This document shows positions 34,094 through 42,337 of a stretch of 64,000 nucleotides of DNA, in pieces (within the stretch, counting starts at the first letter, position 1; the number at the start of each line of letters is the position of its first letter). Position numbers and translations under genes: made by a program. The DNA comes from Geobacillus thermocatenulatus. GTDB lineage: Bacteria > Bacillota > Bacilli > Bacillales > Anoxybacillaceae. The notes under the pieces are model-generated. The model saw nothing but the letters and a program-made list of their open reading frames with translations. It was not told the origin of the DNA and searched no databases. The stretch spans positions 1,374,001-1,438,000 of the forward strand of contig NZ_NEWK01000001.1 in assembly GCF_002217655.1 (NCBI RefSeq), read 5' to 3'.

Positions 34094-34768
34094 ATGAAAC
34101 GACGAATCAGCATCGCGATCGACGGACCCGCCGCGGCGGGGAAAAGCACGGTCGCCAAACGGATCGCTAGGCGGCTTTCCTACGTATACATCGATACCGG
34201 AGCCATGTATCGAGCGCTGACGTACCGGGCGCTTGCATGCGGCGTCGACATCCATGATGAGCAGGCGCTCCTGTCGCTGCTTCGCGATACATCGATTGAG
34301 TTGAAACCGTCGCCGCATGGACAGATCGTCCTAGTCAATGGCGACGATGTGACCGACATCATCCGCGGTGAGGCGGTGACGAATGCGGTGTCGTTTGTCG
34401 CGAAGCATCCGCTTGTGCGCGAGGAGATGGTCGCCCGTCAACGCGCCTTGGCGGAAGGGGGCGGCGTCGTCATGGACGGGCGCGATATCGGAACGCATGT
34501 GCTGCCGAATGCCGAAGTGAAAATTTTCCTGAAAGCTTCGGTCGAGGAGCGGGCGCGGCGCCGGCATGAGGAAAATCTTGCGCGCGGCTTTCCATCCGAT
34601 CTTGAAAAGCTGAAAGAAGAGATCGCCCGCCGCGATCGGCTCGATTCAGAACGAGAGACAGCGCCGCTTCGCAAGGCGCCGGATGCGGTGGAAATCGACA
34701 CGACATCGCTGTCCGTTGAGGAAGTGGTGGAGCGGATTATGGAGATTGTCAACGAAAGGATTGGATGA
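34094..34768 (+). CDS. cmk: Cytidylate kinase
   Basis: A 224-residue kinase that phosphorylates CMP and dCMP. The P-loop is [18 protein letters not shown] at the N-terminus; [36 protein letters not shown] and ARRRHEENL follow. ATG 34094 is preferred over the adjacent ATG 34091 for spacing from GCAGGAGG and gives the B. subtilis length. It overlaps plsC by 4 nt. Confidence 0.95.
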   Translation: MKRRISIAIDGPAAAGKSTVAKRIARRLSYVYIDTGAMYRALTYRALACGVDIHDEQALLSLLRDTSIELKPSPHGQIVLVNGDDVTDIIRGEAVTNAVSFVAKHPLVREEMVARQRALAEGGGVVMDGRDIGTHVLPNAEVKIFLKASVEERARRRHEENLARGFPSDLEKLKEEIARRDRLDSERETAPLRKAPDAVEIDTTSLSVEEVVERIMEIVNERIG

Positions 34769-35358
34769 CGGTGGATTTTTATTCATTCGCCAAAGGAATC
34801 GTCAAAGGAGTGCTCACTCCTTTGTACCGCATTCAAACGATCGGGGTTGAACAATTTCCGAAGGAAGGCGGCGTGCTTCTTTGCGCCAACCATATCAGCA
34901 ACCTAGATCCGCCGGTCGTCGGCATTACGGCGCCGCGGCCGATTCGGTTTATGGCGAAGGAAGAGCTGTTTCGCGCACCGGTCGTGAAAACGCTTGTCAA
35001 AAGCTTGCATGCCTTTCCGGTCAAGCGCGGCATGAACGATCGCCAGGCGCTGCGCACCGGGCTTGAGGTGCTGAAGCAAGGCGAAGTGCTCGGCATTTTT
35101 CCGGAAGGGACGCGCAGCAAAGACGGCCGGCTGAAAAAGGCGCTCCCCGGCGTTGGCTTTTTCGCTTTGCGCACCGATGCCGCCGTCGTTCCGTGCGCCA
35201 TTGTCGGTCCGTATCGTCCGTTTGCGCCGCTTAAGGTTGTGTACGGAGCGCCGATCGATATGGCGCCGCTGCGCGCGCGGAAAGCGAGCCCAGAAGAAGC
35301 GGCCGATTACATTATGGATCATATCCGCCGGCTGCTGGAAGAGCATCAGCGGGCATGA
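34765..35358 (+). CDS. plsC: 1-acyl-sn-glycerol-3-phosphate acyltransferase
   Basis: A 197-residue membrane-associated acyltransferase that makes phosphatidic acid. The catalytic NHxxxxD-type motif is [10 protein letters not shown] (about residue 36) and the glycerol-phosphate-binding motif is [12 protein letters not shown] (about residue 110). It starts in an ATGA overlap with cmk. The same cmk-plsC-ypfD order occurs in other Bacillaceae. Confidence 0.93.
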   Translation: MTVDFYSFAKGIVKGVLTPLYRIQTIGVEQFPKEGGVLLCANHISNLDPPVVGITAPRPIRFMAKEELFRAPVVKTLVKSLHAFPVKRGMNDRQALRTGLEVLKQGEVLGIFPEGTRSKDGRLKKALPGVGFFALRTDAAVVPCAIVGPYRPFAPLKVVYGAPIDMAPLRARKASPEEAADYIMDHIRRLLEEHQRA

Positions 35359-35431
35359 AAGGAACAGGCTGTTCGAGGCATCTCTTCCGCCTCCTCCATG
35401 AGCATTATAGTACATGTTGATTGAGAAAATA

Positions 35432-35440
35432 TGGTATACT
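35432..35440 (+). promoter_or_regulatory. Extended -10 promoter of ypfD
   Basis: TGGTATACT is an extended -10 located about 100 nt before the ypfD start. The -35 is poor, as usual for extended -10 promoters. Confidence 0.5.
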
Positions 35441-35537
35441 AACTAGAAAAGCGTCCTTATTTTGCCGACAGCCGGCCGCGGCCTCGGCGCGAGGCGCGCT
35501 TTTGACAGTTGTCAGTCGATGAAGGAGGGTTTTTGCG

Positions 35538-36701
35538 ATGACAGAAGAGATGAATGTGCAAGTGAATGTGTATGAAGTGGGCGATATCGTCCGCGGCAAA
35601 GTGGTGAAGCTTGAGGACAAACAAGTGCTTGTCGAGGTGGAAAACAGCAAGCAAAGCGGCATCATTCCGATCAGCGAGCTGTCGAACTTGCATATTGAAA
35701 AACCGAGTGATGCCGTCGCTGTCGGCGATGAAGTGACGGCCAAAGTCAAAAAAGTGGAAGAAGGAAAAGACGGGGAAGAAGGGTTGCTCATTTTATCGAA
35801 AAGAGCGGTGGACGCCGAGCGGGCGTGGGAAGATCTAGAGCGCAAATTTGCAAGCGGCGAAACGTTTGAAACCGTCATTAAAGATATCGTCAAAGGCGGT
35901 CTTGTCGCCGACGTCGGCGTGCGCGGCTTCATCCCGGCGTCGCTTGTCGAGCCGCATTACGTCGAAGATTTTTCCGATTACAAAGGAAAAACGCTCTCCG
36001 TGAAAGTCGTCGAGCTTGACCGCGAGAAAAACCGCGTCATTTTGTCGCATCGGGCGGTCGTTGAGGAAGAACAAGCGCGGCAGCAAAAAGAACTGCTCTC
36101 CGGCCTTGAGCCGGGGCAAGTGCTCGATGGCGTCGTCCGCCGCATTGCCGATTTCGGCGTCTTTGTCGATGTCGGCGGGTTTGATGGGCTCGTACATATT
36201 TCCCAGCTTTCCCATACGCGCGTCGCTCATCCGTCGGAAGTGGTCAAAGAAGGCGATGCGGTGAAAGTGAAAGTGTTGGCCGTCGACCCGGAGAACGGGC
36301 GCCTGTCGCTGTCGATCAAAGAAGCGCTGCCGGGCCCATGGGAAGGCCTCAGTGAAAAAGTGAAACCGGGTGATGTCGTCACCGGGACGGTGAAACGGCT
36401 CGCTTCGTTCGGCGCGTTTGTGGAAGTCTTCCCAGGCGTCGAAGGATTGGTGCATGTGTCGCAAATCGCCAACCGCCGCATCGGCTCGCCGCATGAAGTG
36501 CTGAAAGAAGGCGACGTGGTGAAGGCGAAAGTGCTCGATGTCAACGAAGCGGATCACCGCCTCTCCCTCAGCATCCGCGCGCTGCTTGAGGAAGAGGCGG
36601 CCGCGCCGGCTGAGGACTACAGCCAATACACAAGAACGTCGGAAACGCGCGGCTTCCAGCTCGGCGAAGTGATTGGCGAGCAGCTGAAAAAATTAAAGTA
36701 A
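35538..36701 (+). CDS. ypfD: S1-domain RNA-binding protein YpfD (30S protein S1 homolog)
   Basis: A 387-residue protein made of four S1 domains beginning near residues 13 (GDIVRGKVVKLEDKQVLVEV), 97, 192 (GQVLDGVVRRIADFGVFVDV) and 278 (GDVVTGTVKRLASFGAFVEV). The last two are the closest to the consensus. It is the short S1-like protein of Firmicutes rather than the six-domain S1. The ATG follows AAGGAGGGTTTTTGCG. It has its own promoter and terminator. Confidence 0.93.
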   Translation: MTEEMNVQVNVYEVGDIVRGKVVKLEDKQVLVEVENSKQSGIIPISELSNLHIEKPSDAVAVGDEVTAKVKKVEEGKDGEEGLLILSKRAVDAERAWEDLERKFASGETFETVIKDIVKGGLVADVGVRGFIPASLVEPHYVEDFSDYKGKTLSVKVVELDREKNRVILSHRAVVEEEQARQQKELLSGLEPGQVLDGVVRRIADFGVFVDVGGFDGLVHISQLSHTRVAHPSEVVKEGDAVKVKVLAVDPENGRLSLSIKEALPGPWEGLSEKVKPGDVVTGTVKRLASFGAFVEVFPGVEGLVHVSQIANRRIGSPHEVLKEGDVVKAKVLDVNEADHRLSLSIRALLEEEAAAPAEDYSQYTRTSETRGFQLGEVIGEQLKKLK

Positions 36702-36740
36702 TGTAGAGCCGCAAGATCAACTAGCTGGCAAAACAAAGCG

Positions 36741-36796
36741 AAAGCTCCCTTCTGTCCGATGGCTTGAGCCATCTGGACGGAGGGAGCTTTTTTGCT
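36741..36796 (+). terminator. Terminator after ypfD
   Basis: AAAGCTCCCT pairs with AGGGAGCTTT, with an inner GATGGC/GCCATC stem, followed by TTTTTTT. Confidence 0.93.
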
Positions 36797-36875
36797 TGAT
36801 TCATTGCAGTAGGGTGCGGCTGTTGCTCGCATCGGGACAAGAGCGGCCGCAAGGGAAGATAAGGACCGCTTTTTC

Positions 36876-37010
36876 TTAATGGCGGTTCCGTTCCCGCGCT
36901 TCCTCCGGCGTGTCGAGCCGAGCCGCTCCTTTATAGGAGAGGGACTGATCCCGGTCTGACTCGACGCGCCGCGATTGCTTCAGCTTTTTTTCCTGTCGAT
37001 CTTTTCCCAT
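36876..37010 (-). CDS. ypzI: Small charged protein YpzI, 44 aa
   Basis: A 44-residue, strongly charged protein (MGKDRQEKKLKQSRRVESDR then LDTPEEARERNRH). Sequence and length match the YpzI family of Bacillaceae, of unknown function. AAAGGAG lies about 10 nt upstream on the - strand. It is divergent from yphA. Confidence 0.82.
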   Translation of the reverse strand: MGKDRQEKKLKQSRRVESDRDQSLSYKGAARLDTPEEARERNRH

Positions 37011-37085
37011 TTCGCCATGGCTCCTTTCTGCTTCGGTACAGCGATCATTTTTACTATGAACGAATGCTGTTTTTTCTATACAGGA

Positions 37086-37097
37086 ATGAACGTTCAT
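37086..37097. promoter_or_regulatory. 12-bp perfect palindrome between ypzI and yphA
   Basis: ATGAACGTTCAT is its own reverse complement and sits in the intergenic region of the divergent ypzI and yphA genes, about 40 nt before yphA. It resembles a repressor operator half-site pair, but no regulator is indicated. Confidence 0.3.
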
Positions 37098-37135
37098 AAA
37101 AGATGACATAATGAACATAATAAGGAGTGGAAAAG

Positions 37136-37732
37136 ATGGAAGGGGCCTATTTTTATTTCTTTTTTTGGGCGTTATGGATTGCAGCGACATTTTTGATGAA
37201 AAAGACTGTCGAGCGGACGAAGCTGGCTGCATTTTCGCTATTCATGATCAGTTCGGCTTCCATGACAGTGAAGATCAGCCCCCTTCATATGGCGTTGTCC
37301 TTTTTTGTGCTTTTTTTCTCCTCTTGTTACGTGGCGGTCACACAGCGGCCATGCGGATGGCTGCGGATGGCGCTGTCAGCGTCCGGCTTGGCGTTTGCCT
37401 ATGCCGCTTTTCGTCTGCTTGCCTTGTTTGATCCGGTCTGGATTTGGCTTGATGGCCAATGGATGCTTGGCTGGTGGATGGCCTTGATCAGCAGTCTGTT
37501 CCACCGCCGCATATCCGCCCGCCTTCTTTGTCTGGCGCTCGGCGGCTGTCAAGGGGAAGTGATGTACGCCATGTCCATCTTTCGCATGGCGCCGGGTTAT
37601 GTGCTTGGGTCGTTTTCCTTTTTGGATGTGCTCGCCATTAGCGCATCATCTTTGCTCGTTTGGGAATCGATCCGCTTCTTCTCGCTGCAGCTTGAGGAAA
37701 AACGGCCTGTAAGGAGGACGAGGCAGCCGTGA
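37136..37732 (+). CDS. yphA: YphA-like membrane protein
   Basis: A 198-residue protein with several hydrophobic helices (for example FYFFFWALWIAATFLM, then PLHMALSFFVLFFSS), matching B. subtilis YphA in size and position. Function unknown. ATG 37136 follows AATAAGGAGTGGAAAAG. It overlaps the YIEGIA-protein gene by 4 nt. Confidence 0.75.
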   Translation: MEGAYFYFFFWALWIAATFLMKKTVERTKLAAFSLFMISSASMTVKISPLHMALSFFVLFFSSCYVAVTQRPCGWLRMALSASGLAFAYAAFRLLALFDPVWIWLDGQWMLGWWMALISSLFHRRISARLLCLALGGCQGEVMYAMSIFRMAPGYVLGSFSFLDVLAISASSLLVWESIRFFSLQLEEKRPVRRTRQP

Positions 37733-38625
37733 ACGAATACACGTTTCCGATTTTATACGGTGTTGCCGCTGGGGTGTTGACGCGGCTTTATTTGTTGCGC
37801 ACCGATTACCGGCAATACCCGACGTATTTGCACGGTCGGACCATCCATATCGCCTTAGGGGCCATTGCCGCCGGCTTGGGAACGATCGCCGTGCCGGCGA
37901 TTATGGAAAAAGAGTTCGCAGCGATCACGTTTTTGGCCTTGGCCGCCTCACAATTTCGCGACGTGCGCAATATGGAGCGCAATACGTTGAACGAGTTGGA
38001 TCAGTATGAGCTGGTGCCGAGAGGAAAAACATACATCGAAGGCATCGCGATTGTGTTTGAAGGGAGGAACTATTTAGTCATTTTCGTCTCCTTTCTATCG
38101 ACGCTCTTTTATTTAGTATGGGACATTTGGGCCGCGCTTGCCGCCAGTATCATCGGCCTTATGACGGCGCGGCGGTTTATGAGCGGAAGCCGGCTGAAAG
38201 ACATTGCCGACGTCCAATATGTCAAGCCGCATTTTGAAGGGGCGGGGCTGTATGTTGATAACATCTATATCATGAACATCGGCTTGCCGGCGCGGCGCGA
38301 AGAAATTTTGCGCTACGGGATGGGGTTTATTTTAACGCCGAAAAACTTTAACGCGCGCACGACGATCGCCAACCTTGGGCAGCGGCAGGCGATTTTGCAT
38401 GATGTATCGACCGCCCTCGGCATTTACCGCGACTCCGGAACGCCGGCGCTCGTGCCGCTCGCCAAGCGCGATTTGAACGACGGGCGCGTCGGCATTTTCA
38501 TTTTGCCGCAAGTGGAGGATGTCGAGAAAGCGAAGGCTGTCATCGAAAACGTGCCGGTGCTTGAGAGCGCCATCCGCATGCCGAAGAAACGGCGATGGAA
38601 GCGGAAAAGGGGGGAGCGGCGATGA
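37729..38625 (+). CDS. YIEGIA-domain membrane protein (YphB-like)
   Basis: A 298-residue protein with several N-terminal membrane segments, the name-giving motif TYIEGIAIVFEGRNYLVIF (about residue 103), and a cytoplasmic C-terminal half (VQYVKPHFEGAGLYVDNIYI). It occurs in spore-forming Firmicutes; function is not known. GTG start at 37729 after AAGGAGGACGAGGCAGCC. It overlaps the next gene by 4 nt. Confidence 0.82.
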   Translation: MNEYTFPILYGVAAGVLTRLYLLRTDYRQYPTYLHGRTIHIALGAIAAGLGTIAVPAIMEKEFAAITFLALAASQFRDVRNMERNTLNELDQYELVPRGKTYIEGIAIVFEGRNYLVIFVSFLSTLFYLVWDIWAALAASIIGLMTARRFMSGSRLKDIADVQYVKPHFEGAGLYVDNIYIMNIGLPARREEILRYGMGFILTPKNFNARTTIANLGQRQAILHDVSTALGIYRDSGTPALVPLAKRDLNDGRVGIFILPQVEDVEKAKAVIENVPVLESAIRMPKKRRWKRKRGERR

Positions 38626-38807
38626 CGCATGAAAAAATCATTTTGGCCATCATTACGATGAACGGCGGGCGCGTCGCCGGCGGTGCGCCGATCTTTATTT
38701 GCCAAACGACAGAGGAAATGGAACAGATCGCCGCGAATTTAGAGGCGATTTTGGATGGCATCGCCCATGAAGTGGGCGAGGGGCTTCTTATTATTGTCAA
38801 ACATTAG
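38622..38807 (+). CDS. Small partner protein of the YIEGIA protein, 61 aa
   Basis: A 61-residue soluble protein (MTHEKIILAIITMNGGRVAG, ending GEGLLIIVKH) in an ATGA overlap with the YIEGIA gene. This family is annotated elsewhere as a capping subunit for YIEGIA; the pairing here supports a shared complex. The mechanism is unknown. Confidence 0.75.
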   Translation: MTHEKIILAIITMNGGRVAGGAPIFICQTTEEMEQIAANLEAILDGIAHEVGEGLLIIVKH

Positions 38808-38836
38808 TTGTTGAGCGTTTCGCTTTTTGATAAAAT
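38808..38836 (+). promoter_or_regulatory. Sigma-A promoter of the der leader
   Basis: TTGTTG (38808-38813) and TAAAAT (38831-38836) are 17 bp apart. It starts immediately after the preceding stop codon and about 180 nt before der, with a terminator in between. Confidence 0.6.
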
Positions 38837-38843
38837 AAAGCAG

Positions 38844-38972
38844 TTGTAGCCTACCTTGGTTCATCGCTAAAAGATGCACTTGATTGGCAAAAAGTCATTT
38901 CCTTCCCAGCCTCGCAGTCAAGTGCCCTTGGCGTTGATGGACCGATGCCCTTCCGAAAAGGGCGTTTTTTTT
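38844..38972 (+). ncRNA. Possible terminated leader RNA or small RNA ahead of der
   Basis: Between the promoter at 38808 and der lie two structures. GCACTTGA (about 38876-38884) pairs with TCAAGTGC (about 38914-38921) over a 30-nt loop. GCCCTT/AAGGGC (38947-38963) followed by TTTTTTTT is an intrinsic terminator. The terminator lies 45 nt before the der start, so the region is either an attenuator leader or an independent RNA of about 130 nt. It matches no riboswitch class I recognise. Confidence 0.5.
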
Positions 38973-39016
38973 CAGCGACAAAGGGTAAGGAGAAAACGAA
39001 GATAAAGGGTGGTAGC

Positions 39017-40327
39017 ATGGCAAATCCAGTCGTGGCCATTGTCGGCCGTCCAAATGTAGGAAAATCGACGATTTTCAACCGCATTGTCGGGGAACGCATT
39101 TCCATCGTCGAAGACGTGCCTGGAGTGACGCGCGACCGCATTTACAGCCGAGCCGAATGGCTGAACCATTCGTTTTATTTGATCGATACCGGCGGCATTG
39201 ACATTGGCGATGAGCCGCTGCTTGTGCAAATTCGCCAGCAGGCCGAAATCGCCATCGATGAGGCGGATGTCATCATCTTTATGACGAACGGCCGGGACGG
39301 TGTGACTGCGGCTGATGAAGAGGTGGCCAAGCTGCTCCGCCGGTCGAATAAGCCAGTTGTGCTCGCGGTGAACAAAATCGACAATCCGGAAATGCGTGAT
39401 TTGATTTACGACTTTTACGCTCTGGGCTTTGGGGAGCCGTATCCGATTTCCGGAGCTCATGGGACAGGGCTTGGCGATTTGCTTGATGCTGTTGTCCGTC
39501 ATTTTCCAAAGGGCGGTGGACAAGAGTATGAAGAAGACGTCATTAAGTTTTGCCTCATTGGCCGGCCGAATGTCGGCAAATCGTCGCTTGTCAACGCCAT
39601 TTTAGGTGAGGAGCGGGTCATCGTCAGCGACATCGCCGGTACGACGAGGGACGCCGTCGACACCTCGTTTGTGCGCGAAGGGCAGGAATATGTTATCATT
39701 GATACGGCGGGGATGCGCAAACGAGGAAAAATTTACGAAAGCACGGAAAAATATAGCGTCTTGCGCGCGTTAAGGGCCATTGAGCGCTCGGACGTCGTGC
39801 TTGTTGTGTTAAACGCTGAGGAAGGCATCATCGAGCAGGACAAAAAAATTGCCGGATACGCGCATGAAGCGGGTCGCGGTGTCATTTTGGTCGTCAATAA
39901 ATGGGATGCGATTGAAAAGGACGACAAAACGATGGTCGAATTTGAGCGGAAGATTCGCGACCATTTTCCGTTTTTGGACTATGCGCCGATTTTGTTCGTA
40001 TCGGCGAAAACGAAGCAGCGGCTGCATAAGCTCTTGCCGCTCGTCCGGCTTGTGAGTGACAATCATGCGATGCGCGTCCAGACCAATGTGCTCAATGAAG
40101 TCATCATGGATGCGGTGGCGATGAATCCGACGCCGACGCATAACGGGCGGCGTCTGAAAGTTTATTACATGACGCAAGTCGCCGTCAAACCGCCGACGTT
40201 TGTCGCGTTTGTCAACGACCCGGAACTGATGCATTTTTCATATGAACGGTTTTTGGAAAACCGCATCCGCGATGCATTCGGTTTTGAAGGCACACCGATT
40301 AAAATCATCGCCCGCCCGCGGAAATAA
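39017..40327 (+). CDS. der: Ribosome assembly GTPase Der (EngA)
   Basis: A 436-residue protein with two tandem GTPase domains acting in 50S subunit assembly. Domain 1: GRPNVGKST (G1, about residue 9), DTGG (G3), NKID (G4). Domain 2: GRPNVGKSS (about residue 182), DTAG, NKWD. A C-terminal KH-like domain follows ([13 protein letters not shown]). ATG 39017 follows AAAGGGTGGTAGC. The stop codon abuts the first unit of a structured repeat array. Confidence 0.96.
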   Translation: MANPVVAIVGRPNVGKSTIFNRIVGERISIVEDVPGVTRDRIYSRAEWLNHSFYLIDTGGIDIGDEPLLVQIRQQAEIAIDEADVIIFMTNGRDGVTAADEEVAKLLRRSNKPVVLAVNKIDNPEMRDLIYDFYALGFGEPYPISGAHGTGLGDLLDAVVRHFPKGGGQEYEEDVIKFCLIGRPNVGKSSLVNAILGEERVIVSDIAGTTRDAVDTSFVREGQEYVIIDTAGMRKRGKIYESTEKYSVLRALRAIERSDVVLVVLNAEEGIIEQDKKIAGYAHEAGRGVILVVNKWDAIEKDDKTMVEFERKIRDHFPFLDYAPILFVSAKTKQRLHKLLPLVRLVSDNHAMRVQTNVLNEVIMDAVAMNPTPTHNGRRLKVYYMTQVAVKPPTFVAFVNDPELMHFSYERFLENRIRDAFGFEGTPIKIIARPRK

Positions 40328-40860
40328 GAAAAGCGGAGGCCGCGCGCCAAGCTCCCGAGGCAAAATGTTCTCCGCGCCGAGAAGTGCTTGCACTTCGAGG
40401 GCGGAGGTTATTTTGCGGAAGGGAGCTAGCGGCCGGAGCTAGACAGGAAGAAAAGCGGAGGCGAGCGGTTCGCCGCGACGGGCAAATGTTCTTCGCCTGG
40501 AGGGATTTACAATCCCGAAGGAGAAGGTTATTTGACCCCGAGCGGCGGCGAGCCGCAGCTAGACAGGAAGAAAAGCGGAGGCGCCGAGATTAGCTCTCGA
40601 AGCCAAATGTTCTTCACCCGCAGGGGGGCCTGCCCCCCGAGGGGGAAGGTTATTTGGCAGAAGAGAGCTAGGCGCCGCAGCTAGACAGGAAGAAAAGCGG
40701 AGGCCGCTTGCCCATCGGCGACACGCGCTGCGGGGCCGGCGAGGAGGCTCGAACCAAGGAAAGTTTGGTTCTGTGTGGGTGGTGTCACAGGAGCGTAAGC
40801 CATGTGTCGCCGCCGCGAAAGTCGGACGAACAGGAGCGAAGAGGCGGCGCGATTGCTATT
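40328..40860 (+). repeat. Array 1 of structured ~120-bp repeats (units A, B, C and divergent D)
   Basis: Four consecutive units begin with GAAAAGCGGAGGC at 40328, 40450, 40570 and 40692; the first three end with GCTAGACAGGAA. Each is a nested inverted repeat. Unit A: GCTCCC/GGGAGC, GCAAAATGTTCTCCGC/GCGGAGGTTATTTTGC, tip GAAGTGC-TT-GCACTTC. Unit B: CAAATGTTCTTC/GAAGGTTATTTG, tip GGGATT/AATCCC. Unit C: GGCGCC, AGCTCTC/GAGAGCT, tip GGGGGGC/GCCCCCC. Unit D shares its first ~60 nt with array 2, then diverges but still has GGCGACAC/GTGTCGCC. Stems change while pairing is kept; AATGTTCT and AGGTTATTT stay constant. The array starts right at the der stop codon and fills most of the gap to gpsA. Confidence 0.9.
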
Positions 40861-40900
40861 TTTCAAGGTTGCGACAATCGGATAAAGGAAGTGGAAAACG

Positions 40901-41935
40901 ATGGAGAACATCGCCGTATTGGGGGCTGGAAGCTGGGGAACGGCGTTGGCGCTCGTGCTGGCTGACAATGGGCACCACGTCCGGCTCTGGGGTCATCGGA
41001 CCGAGCAGATCAACGAAATCAACGAAAAGCGGACAAATGAAAAATATTTGCCAGGCGTTCGCCTGCCGGACGCCATTATCGGCTATGACGACCTTTGTGC
41101 TGCGCTTGACGACGTTGCGATCGTTGTGCTCGCCGTGCCGACGAAAGCGATCCGTACGGTGCTTGCGGACGTGCGCGCCTGCTTGGCCAAGCCGATCACC
41201 GTCGTTGCTGTCAGCAAAGGAATCGAACCAGGGACGCATAAGCGGGTGTCGGAAATGGTCGCCGAGGAAATGGGGGAATGGCTTGCAGATGTTGTCGTTC
41301 TCTCCGGGCCGAGCCATGCCGAGGAAGTCGTGCTCCGCCACCCGACGACCGTGGCGGTATCGTCGCCAAATATGGAAGCGGCGCGCCGCATTCAAGACAT
41401 CTTTATGAACCATCACTATTTTCGCGTGTATACGAACCCGGATTTAATCGGCGTCGAAGTCGGCGGGGCGCTGAAAAATATCATCGCCTTGGCCGCCGGA
41501 ATCAGCGACGGGCTTGGCTATGGGGATAATGCCAAAGCGGCCCTCATCACGCGCGGGCTCGCTGAGATTGCCCGCCTCGGCTGCGCCCTCGGCGCTAATC
41601 CGTTGACATTCGCTGGTTTGACGGGAGTCGGCGATTTGATTGTCACGTGCACGAGCGTCCATTCCCGCAACTGGAGAGCCGGCTACATGCTCGGCCAAGG
41701 AAAAAAGCTGGACAAGGTGCTTGAGAGCATGGGGATGGTCGTCGAAGGGGTGCGAACGACAAAAGCCGCCTATGAGTTGGCGAACGAACTCGGGGTGAAA
41801 ATGCCGATCACCGAAGCCCTCTATGAAGTGCTGTTTGCGGGGAAAGATCCGAAAGAGGCGGTCGATTCGCTCATGGCGCGCGGAAAAAAAGAAGAAATGG
41901 ATGACTTAAACAACATTTTTGCCAAACAAGAATGA
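40901..41935 (+). CDS. gpsA: NAD(P)-dependent glycerol-3-phosphate dehydrogenase GpsA
   Basis: A 344-residue enzyme making sn-glycerol-3-phosphate for phospholipids. The N-terminal nucleotide-binding motif is [21 protein letters not shown]. Further conserved blocks are [17 protein letters not shown], the catalytic-lysine segment [17 protein letters not shown] (about residue 187) and [22 protein letters not shown] 40901 follows AAAGGAAGTGGAAAACG. It may be transcribed with der through the repeat array; no terminator was found between them. Confidence 0.96.
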   Translation: MENIAVLGAGSWGTALALVLADNGHHVRLWGHRTEQINEINEKRTNEKYLPGVRLPDAIIGYDDLCAALDDVAIVVLAVPTKAIRTVLADVRACLAKPITVVAVSKGIEPGTHKRVSEMVAEEMGEWLADVVVLSGPSHAEEVVLRHPTTVAVSSPNMEAARRIQDIFMNHHYFRVYTNPDLIGVEVGGALKNIIALAAGISDGLGYGDNAKAALITRGLAEIARLGCALGANPLTFAGLTGVGDLIVTCTSVHSRNWRAGYMLGQGKKLDKVLESMGMVVEGVRTTKAAYELANELGVKMPITEALYEVLFAGKDPKEAVDSLMARGKKEEMDDLNNIFAKQE

Positions 41936-42030
41936 TGAAAATAGGCCAATGGCGGTACAAGTCGTCTTCGTTCTGCATACAATATGGCGAACCATCATCG
42001 GCTTGAGCTTCCGGAAGGGTATGAGGGGAT

Positions 42031-42071
42031 GCTGAAGTAAAGAAAGCCCCGCTTTACTTCAGCTTTTTTTT
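42031..42071 (+). terminator. Terminator after gpsA
   Basis: GCTGAAGTAAAG (42031-42042) is exactly complementary to CTTTACTTCAGC (42052-42063), followed by a run of T. Confidence 0.95.
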
Positions 42072-42077
42072 TGCCAA

Positions 42078-42086
42078 TGCTATAAT
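42078..42086 (+). promoter_or_regulatory. Extended -10 promoter of yphE
   Basis: TGCTATAAT is an extended, perfect -10, about 30 nt upstream of the yphE start codon. Confidence 0.5.
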
Positions 42087-42116
42087 GATAGTTGTCGAAA
42101 AAAAGGAGGAACGTCC

Positions 42117-42320
42117 ATGTCACCGGCGTTAGCGAAAATGTGGATCGCCATCGCCTCGATGGTGTTTATGTTTATTTCCGTCGGATTCATTTACTTAAGC
42201 CGCTACAAAGTCAAGATGAAATGGCTCCGCTTTCTGTTGGCGCTCGTCGCCTACATTCTTTTGATTTTCGCCGGCATCATCATCATTTTCGTCGTATTCA
42301 GCGGACCGACACCGCAATAG
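42117..42320 (+). CDS. yphE: Small membrane protein YphE (DUF2768)
   Basis: A 67-residue protein with two membrane helices (WIAIASMVFMFISVGFIYL, about residues 9-27, and LALVAYILLIFAGIIIIFVV, about residues 41-60). Size and position between gpsA and spoIVA match B. subtilis YphE. The ATG follows AAAAGGAGGAACGTCC. Function unknown. Confidence 0.82.
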   Translation: MSPALAKMWIAIASMVFMFISVGFIYLSRYKVKMKWLRFLLALVAYILLIFAGIIIIFVVFSGPTPQ

Positions 42321-42337
42321 GCAAAAAGGTGGGAAAG

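Noticed and set aside
41984-42040. 18-codon frame MANHHRLELPEGYEGMLK between gpsA and yphE
   Set aside because: No ribosome site upstream, and its end lies inside the gpsA terminator stem.
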